Below are positions 22,801 through 29,700 of a stretch of DNA of 64,000 nucleotides, piece by piece. A program made the translations under genes and the position numbers. This DNA is from Parachitinimonas caeni (lineage in GTDB: Bacteria; Pseudomonadota; Gammaproteobacteria; Burkholderiales; Chitinimonadaceae), in contig NZ_JARRAF010000019.1 in assembly GCF_030129945.1 (NCBI RefSeq), positions 1 to 64,000 on the forward strand, in the 5' to 3' direction. The notes beneath the pieces are model-generated. The model was not told the origin of the DNA and searched no databases. It worked only from the letters and a program-made list of their open reading frames with translations. Each line of letters starts with the position of its first letter. The stretch's first letter is position 1.

Positions 22801-23535
22801 CACCAGCGTCGCGCCGGTCATCAGCGGCAGCAGCTGTTCCCATACCGAGACGTCGAATCCAAATGCCGTCTTGTGCAGGATGCGGTCATCCGGCCCGACC
22901 TGCAGCGCATCGCGCATCCACACCAGACGGTTGTACAAACTGTCATGGCGGATCGCACAGCCCTTAGGCTGGCCGGTCGAACCGGAGGTATGAATGATGT
23001 AGGCGTAGTCAGATACCTGGCGGGCTGCCAACGGCAGGGCATCGCTCGCAACAGCCGGTGCTGCGGCACCCAGATCGAGCGCCTGGTCGATGCCAAGGGC
23101 TTGGGCCGTGGCGGATGTGGCTACCAGCAGGGCCTGGCCGCAATCATCGAACTGCCGGCGCAAGCGCTCGGTGGGGTGGTCCAGGTTCAGCGGCAGGTAG
23201 CAGGCACCACAATGCAGGGCGGCCACCACGGCCACCATCCGCTCTACGCCCGGTGGCAAGGCAATCGCTACCGCCGTGCCCGGTCTGGCGCCTGCCGCCA
23301 TCAGAATTCGGCTGCCGTGCACCACCCGCTGCCAGAAGGCACGGTAACTCAGCACCTCATCGCGGTAGACCAGCGCGGTCCGGTCGGAATATTGCTGCAC
23401 TGCGCGTTCAATCAGAACGTCTACATAGGCATCGGCAGGCAATTCGACGCGACGGCCATTCCAGACCTGGTAGCGCATCAATTCATCGTCATCAGCAGCC
23501 AGCAGTAACGAGAGCGAGTCGTCGAAGTTAGTCAT
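16840..23535 (-). CDS. NRPS B: A-PCP-(degenerate E)-C-A-PCP-TE, modules 3 and 4
   Basis: 2231 residues. A3 about 40-530; PCP3 with the phosphopantetheine serine in AAGGDSIL (Ser572); a degenerate epimerisation domain about 620-960, with PPHSADW (711-717) where HHxxxD is expected; C4 about 986-1410 with HHHILLDG (1121-1128); A4 about 1430-1930; PCP4 with SSGGHSLA; thioesterase 2027-2231 with GGWSFGG (Ser2098) and VHHDLF. By-eye pocket codes are DVWHVSYIDK for A3, close to serine codes, and DIWHVGGISK for A4, similar to hydroxyphenylglycine codes (D-I-x-H-x-G). The start condensation step for module 3 is the C domain ending NRPS A. Predicted tail of the product: L-Ser then arylglycine, released by TE. 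In nocardicin the last C domain with an extra histidine makes the beta-lactam from Ser and arylglycine. Confidence 0.92.
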   Translation of the reverse strand: MTNFDDSLSLLLAADDDELMRYQVWNGRRVELPADAYVDVLIERAVQQYSDRTALVYRDEVLSYRAFWQRVVHGSRILMAAGARPGTAVAIALPPGVERMVAVVAALHCGACYLPLNLDHPTERLRRQFDDCGQALLVATSATAQALGIDQALDLGAAAPAVASDALPLAARQVSDYAYIIHTSGSTGQPKGCAIRHDSLYNRLVWMRDALQVGPDDRILHKTAFGFDVSVWEQLLPLMTGATLVIADTEDARDAHRLAGLIARHQVSLCHFVPTLLDAFLDQDSLEGCASLRAIVCSGEALPKATALRCSQRLDAALYNYYGPTEAAIDVTAWRFDPEQDYGFVPIGLPIDNVDAHVLRDDLTPAPVGAEGELYLGGIAVGAGYLRRPAQSAERFIPDPFSALPGARMYRTGDIVRRHADGAIEYLGRRDMQVKLRGFRIELGEIEEVLRKHSGVSQAAVIVSDEPRQLMAYIVPSAGRSLAEIEAELRTAAAKALPVYMVPAVWIGLATMPTTVNGKLDRNALPKPVRAAAGTVPLSGEREETLASIWQNLLGLPEIDASTNFFAAGGDSILAIKLVARARAQGLRFEVNDVFAHPTVRALAAQAQGISDAQVDTQPAPASVALWQHGFSAQDCIVAVLDWKAPEGEVEAGLARLDQLLLNRQPGLQPGLRLPATGMATLNRLVAELAAAPQRTFAAARDGQKLMLALPPHSADWSSLPRLASLLEAKDQGISSVDFRQWADNARQLPAPSLERPAAGAKATANPYCQSGHFALPANWQQRQTSSGGAEDPLIDLISAAALTAMAATGVKRVRCRLPESRAWAAQTGWELSHCFGRLALEVAPVLSLANWHMASEQFMALRSLRSGLPGAPEFADEPAQNCRVLAVTPPTDTTLNWTAEYLELLAQTLAVEDELLLVALLEADQLRFCWSGQASLVSRLMAPTLQALDEGCHTQGPQRLAQDFPDSGLPSSRPLAGPLAQAADAYPLAPMQEGMLLRSIYWPESDAYFNQNLIELHGPLQRQALVDAWMTVVGRYEALRTGYAWEGLESPVQHIAAKTRHGVCEHDWQDCSTDEAAIEARLAAFMDADRSLPFDLREPGLWRFNLIHLTPERHFLVWSHHHILLDGWCLSLIWGDVFKHYAATVEGRALPPQRPRPYRDYLTWLRHHGAARRNPAFWRDYLDGYDAPTLFSRHSPDTEGRFDTWRIKLTPEKTEGLNQLARQCEITVNAIIQAAWSLMLGMETGRSDVIHGVAVSGRPPELDGSEQMVGLFINTIPLRLRHQAGQRVSEFLRQTQRTLAEASRQADLPLAEIAGQWRGRRYGDERLFDSLIAFENYPENNLPQGKTGGLDIIDRFCDEKTEYPFGLIVLPGKALELHFNFDTAHFAPAEVERLTWIYRGLLDAMINEPDGVLANLPGPLLPVLQSAAPAQGDRTLHAAIALQGQTAPTALALIDADRRWTYQEMAAEIEACAASWSKAGVTCGQVVLLMQPRSARLAINLLALWHLGAIPAVLNAGHPPAIRQACAALVQPDWLLADGDAALPGTPLPPQPLAGVGGVPPAVKASGRMILFTSGSTGQPKAVLCHQAGLLERIRTTASLYGSQKPVLLANAAAGFDIGLWELLFPLVQGGTVVIASETSLRDFSDFAEQIRLHGVDTLHLIPSLLELLLDAARPDQLASLKAVVSGGETLPASLVRRWFAQGLSAALWQGYGPTEASISVVDHLCRPEDGEAQRVPLGQPSGGACVYLLDEWLRPTPVGVEGDLYLAGENLCQGYVGAAAATAEAFLPNPWGEPGSLMYRTGDRAILRADGLLEFHGRKDRQIKLRGQRIDLGMLEQIVARHPAVRDAAVVVAAGTTSTLTAHLCLRDGADPAVVEALPQWLSTELPYGLTLPIRMHTALPVNANGKLDRRALAALPVTATASEGPQEGPQNPVEEAVWAAWTEVMGSAPTHRHSNFFSSGGHSLAAMRLVLAVRRRLDASAKVEVTHLFKFPTVAGMAEAIHSGAGGSGRDHVLVVSEPAAPSATPLFLIHPVEGMALCYATLGEFLPERPIYAFSNPRQLERDKFASLAEMARLYVEWVRSLAGDGPVMLGGWSFGGVVALEMARQMRAHGSTVETVLLIDSYQLAGQHALMLQHDAAAPTEALRDEIRHNTALALAATPAPYPGRVVLLQAEDDTSALGPANGWSTRHLPDLTLRPLQGVHHDLFKPEFLASTALAIRAALEESPQ

Positions 23536-23562
23536 GCTATCGGGTCATTCCTTGTTGTTAGG

Positions 23563-23732
23563 CGCTGTTGACGTTTTGTTTCCGGTCGCGCCGGGCCGGA
23601 GGGTTTCGCCGGATTTGGGCCTGCTGCGGCGTTGAAAATCACTTGCTTAGTCCACTAAGCGGCGCGCTTTTCGCCTTGCAGCAGGCCCAAATCCGACGAA
23701 ACGCGATCCAGAAATAAAATGTCAACAGCGCC
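23563..23732. repeat. Long palindromic intergenic repeat, copy 1 (between the NRPS genes)
   Basis: Ends TGTTGACGTTTTGTTTC and its near inverse TAAAATGTCAACA bracket about 170 bases that fold on themselves. Internal arms GGATTTGGGCCTGCTGC and GCAGCAGGCCCAAATCC are perfect, with a small hairpin GCTTAGT-CC-ACTAAGC at the tip. The outer arm provides the TGA stop of NRPS A (23722-23724). A second copy lies at 43208-43329. Confidence 0.8.
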
Positions 23733-26700
23733 CAGGCACGGCCGAGTCGGCCAGTAAGCGCAGGATGCGGCACAGGGTCTGCTCGATTTGCTCGGCCCTG
23801 GCGTTCAGTGCTGGCTGGTCAGCCAGAATCAGTTCAAAACTCATCTCGGTATCGGGCAGGCAGACCAATACGAAGGGCATGCCGCCGTGTTCATGCGAAG
23901 GCAGTACCCGCAGCCGGCCAGCGTCGGCCAAGGCCACCCCCTGCCGGTCGCCGGGATAGTTCTCGAAAACCAGCATGGAGTCGAAAGGCAGGCCGGGCGC
24001 GCCGGTTGGCCGGGCCTGGCTCAGCGAGCCGTGGCTATGGTGGAGCGCATCAAGCAGATGCTGGCCAACCGATTCCAGCAGAACGCCCAGCCCTTTCTGG
24101 CTGTCGATATCCACAACCAGAGGTACCGTGCTCATACACAAGCCGACAATGGACTCGCTGCCGGCGACCTCGTCCGGCCGTTGCGACACCACCAGACCGC
24201 ACGCCACCTTGGTCAGTCCGGTCAGGCGTGCCAGGGTCAAGCCCCAGGCAGCAAGCACGACCCCATGCAGGGTCTGACGGCGATTGGCGGCCAAGCGTCG
24301 CAGGGCTTCCGACTGGGCGGCCGTCAACGTGAAGCAACGACTGCCGGGTTGCCGGTTTGTGGCAGGAAGCGGAGGTGCCAGCAGGCAGGGTCGGCTCAAG
24401 CCTGCCAAGGCATCCCGCCAACGCGCAGTTCTGGATGGCTGACGGATCGACCAGGCAAGGAAGTCGCTGTATTGAGCCGATGGGGGGGCCAATTGAACGT
24501 CCTGGCACAAGGCGGCGTATTGGCGACCGACGTCTTCTGTTACCAGCGGCAGGCTCCAGCCGTCGAACAGCAGATGGTGGTGCGACCAAAGCAGGCAGCA
24601 GCCGTCGTTTGCCTTGATCAAATAGAAGCGGGACAACGGAGGCGCGGCGAGGTCAAAGGGCTGGGCTCGGTCTCGTTGCAAGCAGGCCTGGAGCGCAACG
24701 GCGACACTATCGCCCTCGGCAGAGACTTCCTCCCACGCAAATGCCAGCGACGCGTCGCATACTTGATACGGCGTCTCAAGGCCATCCCAGCGGAAGCGGT
24801 AGCGGAAGACCTCATGCGCCTGGCACACCCGCCGCCAGGCTTCACGTAGACGGCCAAGGTCCGGTTTGCCGTCAAGGGCAAAGCAAATCTGGGTGTGATA
24901 GGCGCTGCGATCACGCAGGCTGTCAAACAGCATGCCCGTCTGCAATGGCGTCAGGGGATAACGACGCTCCGACCCCCTGTCTTCGGCCATCGCTTCGAGT
25001 GCTGTGCCAAGCAGCTTTGCGAGTTGCTGCAGTTCGACAACGGCAAACTGCCCGGCATCCAGGTCCAGCGCCACCTCCAGATGGTCGGGGTGACACACGG
25101 CCTCGACGGCTATTGCATGGCACGGTGGCAACTCCAGATACCGGCTACCGGCCAGATCCAACTGCCAATCATCTGAATAGGGCGTCGAGCCCGACTGCAC
25201 CAGATTCAGCACGACGGGGGCCAGGGTTTGCCCTTGCAGCAAGCTGGCCTGGCGATAGGCCCACTCTGTCTGATCCAGCCAGTTTTCGGCTGCAGCGGGC
25301 GTCTGCACCTGTAACCGTTGCAGCGTCGTAAACCAGCCAAGCGGGTCGGCAAGGTTCGCTTGCGCGATCCATTGCCTGCCATCGGCTTCAAGATCGATGT
25401 CGATATCGGTCTGCCTGAAGCATTCCGCCATCGCTCTGGCGGTGGCCGCTGCCAACAATGCTTCCAGAGGCAGCCGACGTTCGTTGGCACGGTTGCGCAG
25501 CCGCACCAGCAGCCCGCCATCAAAGGTCAGTGAGCACGTCAACGACTCGCTACCCAATCGCCGGGGGGTGAAGCGGGCCTGCACGGCCTCGGGCATGCCC
25601 CCCTGCCAATGGCAATGCTGATGCAGCGTGGCCATGGCCACGCTAAACGAAGCGACCGGCGGCAACGGCTGGTCGGCATAAGCGGTTTTCAGTTCGGCCA
25701 GCAGCTGTTGCCAGCCCTGCCAGTCAATCGCCAGGTGATGAATGGCCAGCACGGCCTGCGGGGCACTCCCCGCTCCCAGGCCGAGCACGGCGGGCTGGCC
25801 CATGTGCACATTCACCGCAGCCATCGTTGCAGTAAACCGCTGATCGACCTGTTCGCCGGGTAGATCGGCAGACCATTCGATGACCGGTGCCTCGCCAGCA
25901 GCGGTCTGAATATCGACTTTCCAGCCCAGGCTGGCGTCTGCCACTACCCGTTGGCGCAAGCTGTCGTGACGACGCCAGACGGTGGTCCAGGCTTGCCGCA
26001 GGCGCTTTGTGCAGCTACCTGCCGGCAGCTGCAACGAGACAGCCTGAATGCCTTGTCTGGCGTCCGGGCCGGCATAGTCCAGCCAGCCCAGAGCGGCCGG
26101 CGCCAGCTGCAGTGGGCCATCGCCAGCCGTACCGGCAGAATCGGCGACTGCCGCGCGCTCCCGCAAAAAGGCGGCCAGTGCGGCCGGGCTGGCATGGCGG
26201 AAAACATCCCCCAGCCCTAAGGCCTCACCTTGACTACGTAAGCGTGACACGATGCGGATGGCGCTGATCGAGTCCCCACCGACAGCAAATAAGTCATGAT
26301 CCAAAGCCAGTTCCGGGCGGCCCAATACCTCGCGCCAGACCTGTAATACCTTGTGCTCCAGATCATCGGCAGATTGTCTGGCAGCCTGAACCGGCAAGGT
26401 CCAGTCGGGTTCAGGCAGGGCACGTACATCAACTTTGCCGTTCAGGGTGAGAGGCAGATTCGGGAGCACCACCAGTACTCGCGGTCTCGCGTTTTCCGGC
26501 AGACGTTGTTTCAGCGTGGACTGCACCGCACGCTGCAGCGCAGGCGGATCGCCAGCCCCCGGCCCGGATAAATACGCCACCAGACGAGGCGTACCACCCG
26601 GGTCGCGCTTGAGCATGGCCACGGCCTTGGTCACACCTACCGTGCTTTCCACCACCGTTTCGACTTCTGCCAGCTCAATGCGCATGCCGTTGATCTTGAC

Positions 26701-29700
26701 CTGCCTGTCCTGCCGGCCGTGGTATTCCAGATGGCCATCCGCCCGCATCCTGATCTGATCGCCGCTATGGAAACGGCGTTGTCCGTCGCGATGCGGCCGG
26801 AAGCGTCGGGCAGTCTCGCGGGCATCACCGAGATAACCCTGGCACACCTGCGGCCCGGAGATACAAAGCTCACCCAGCAAACCACGCGGCAGGACAGCCC
26901 CTGCTTCATCGCAGACTTCGATGGTGCAACCATCAATCGGCTGGCCGAGTGGCAGGCGGTCTGCCAGCGGGTTCGGCCCCTGGCCACGCCAGCACAGCAT
27001 GAAAATCGAGGTTTCGGTGGGGCCGTAGCTGTGGTGCAGGACCGCACCCAAGCTGCGTACCCCCTCGTACAGCGCAGGCGACAGGGCTTCGCCGCCGGCA
27101 ATGACCTGCCGTAAAGAGGAAGGCCGGTCTGCTACTTCCAGAAACGGCCCCAGCAGGCTGGGTACAAAGTGGGCAGCAGTAATGGCCCGGTCTCGGACCC
27201 GCTCTGCAATGCAGGTAATGTCGCCATGCTGGGTAGCCGGCAGGATTTCGAGCTGAGCGCCGCTCAACAGCGGGTGGAACAGCTCCCATAAGGTGATATC
27301 GAATGCCGGGGCGGCCAAGTGCAGGAACCGGTCGCCCTCCCCCAGCGGAATTTCCCGTCGAGACCAGCCAAGCAAGGTGGCGAATCCTTGCCAATGGCAC
27401 ATGACGGCGCGTGGTACGCCTGTCGAGCCGGAGGTGAAGGCGATGTAAGCCAACTCGCCAAGCGCCTGAGGGGGAGGCAACGTCGCCTGATGAGGCAACT
27501 CCGCCACGTCAATCAGACTACCGGCACGCAGTCCGGCACGCCGGCCGTCATCCAGATCACGAAGCAGGATGGCTTGCAGCGGAGTGCGGGCGCACAGGCT
27601 GCCCAGTCGGTCTGCGGGGTGGGCGGGATCAATCAGCACGGCAACCGCCCCAAGCCGCCAGATGGCCAGCAAGCTGGCGAGATGGTCACTGGAGCGTGGC
27701 AGTACCACCCCGACCTGACATCCCGGTGCGACACCAGCGCCTTGCAGACGGGTGGCGATGGCCCCCACCCGATCGGCCAATGCGCGCCGGCTCAGGCAGA
27801 GGTCACCCTCTCGCACCAGCATCGTATCCAGAACAGGATTACCGGAAGGCTCCAGCAATCGGACCAGCTCGCCCGCCATATCGAGCGGTTCCGCCAATGC
27901 GCCAGCGGTCTGGCGGGCAGCCAGCGGTGAATGCGGGTCGATCAGCCCTTGTTGCGCCAGCTTGCGCTGTGGCTGGTGTACGACTTGCAGCAGGAAGTGC
28001 CGCCACGAACCCGCCCATGCCGCGACGGTCTCGGCATCGTAGAGCGAGGCACGGGCGCGAATCACCAATCGCGCACCCTGGATACGCTGTTCCAGCGAGA
28101 ACTCGACATCGGCTCTCACCTGGCGGGTCGGCACAGCAACCACGCTTGCCTGGCAGCTGCCGAAATCCAGCGTTGCGGCTTCACGGCTATCGGTCAAATC
28201 AAACAGAAACGGTGGCAGACCATTGCCCGACCCCGCTTGCCGTAGCAATCGACTCAAACACGCAGCAGACACGGCCGTGTGGTCCAGCAGCTGCCCCAAG
28301 GTCTCGCTGATCCGGGCTTGTACCGCAGCAAAATCGAGGTCGGCATCCAGACAGCAACGCGCCGGCAGCATGGCCAGAAGCGGTCGGATGGTTTCGCTGC
28401 AGCCCTGCTGTTCGGCAGTGGAAACTGCAAGCCCCAGCAGAAAATCTGGACTGCGCGTCGCCCGCTGCAACCATGCCACGGTGACGGCCAATACACGGGC
28501 AAACAGGGTGGCTGATCCCGCCGTTTGCAGTGCGCTCAGCAGCGCGGGCTCAAGGTCGATCGCCACACTGTGGGCAGCGGTTTTGGCGTTGCCAGTGGCC
28601 GGATGGTCGGTGGGCAGGCTGATGGTGGCATCGGCCCCCGCCAGTGTTTGCTGCCACCAGGCATCGGCGGCGGAATCCTCCGCGACAACCGGGGTGGCCA
28701 CGTCAGCCAGGGGTTGGCCCCGATAGGCCCGTGCCAATTGCTGCCAGAACACCGCAATGCTGCGACCATCCATGACGGCGTGATGGACCCGTAACGTCAG
28801 CAGCTGCTTGTCGGCGCAGTAGTGCAGGCGCCAGCCTGGCGCAGTGTGCAAGGCAGGATCGGGACCGGAGAATGGTCCGTACACCGCTTGCATGACCTCA
28901 TCCAGTGCCAGCGTTTGCCAATGCCCCGCCAGCTCGGTATCCAGCCGTCGGGCCAGATGGGGCTGTACGCCAACCAGCGCCCTGAGTGCATGTTGCAGCT
29001 GGCTTGCGTTCAACGGCCCATCCAGCTGCACACACTCTTCGATCCAATACGGGCTTTCGCCAGTCTGCAGCGATTCATCCAGCAGGATTGCCGTTTCGAT
29101 GGACGAGCAAGCCATCGACGCAAGGGGCGCAACAGGTAGCGCTGACGTCGTCAGTTGGGCGAGAAGACTGGCAAAGTCGGGGGCATTCAGCAGGCTGCTT
29201 ACCGGCAGCCTGAGCGACAGGCGCCGACGGGCCTCGCCGACCAGCTTGAGCGCGAGCAGGGAGTGGCCGCCAATCGCCAGGAAATTCTGTTCCGGGCGTA
29301 CCGATGGCAAACCAGCCAGTTCGGCAATCAGCGCCAGCAGAGGATGATCCGATGCGGCGTCAATAGCTGGCTTTGCCACTGGCGTCGCGAGCAAGACCGC
29401 TACCGCCGGTCGATCAATCTTGCCGCGCAGGGTGGTGGGCCAGCTGTCAACGGCGATCAGGCGGGATGGCCAGCAAGGTGATGCATACTGGTTCCGGATG
29501 GCTGCCTGCACGGCTTCGAGCTGGGTATTACCGGCCAGCTGCACCGCCAGCTTCAGCTGGCCTTGCTCAACCACGACAATGGCTTCAATCACGCCATCCA
29601 GCTGGCGCCAGGCGGCTTCCAGCGCCGAAGGTTCCAGCCGGTAGCCGCGAATTTTCACTTGCCGGTCGCTACGGGCCACGAATCGCAGCTGGCCATCGAC

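Noticed and set aside
22177-23508. 443-residue plus-strand frame opposite NRPS B
   Set aside because: It lies fully against the NRPS adenylation domain, which has clear motifs; the plus frame is rich in Arg and Gln without any.
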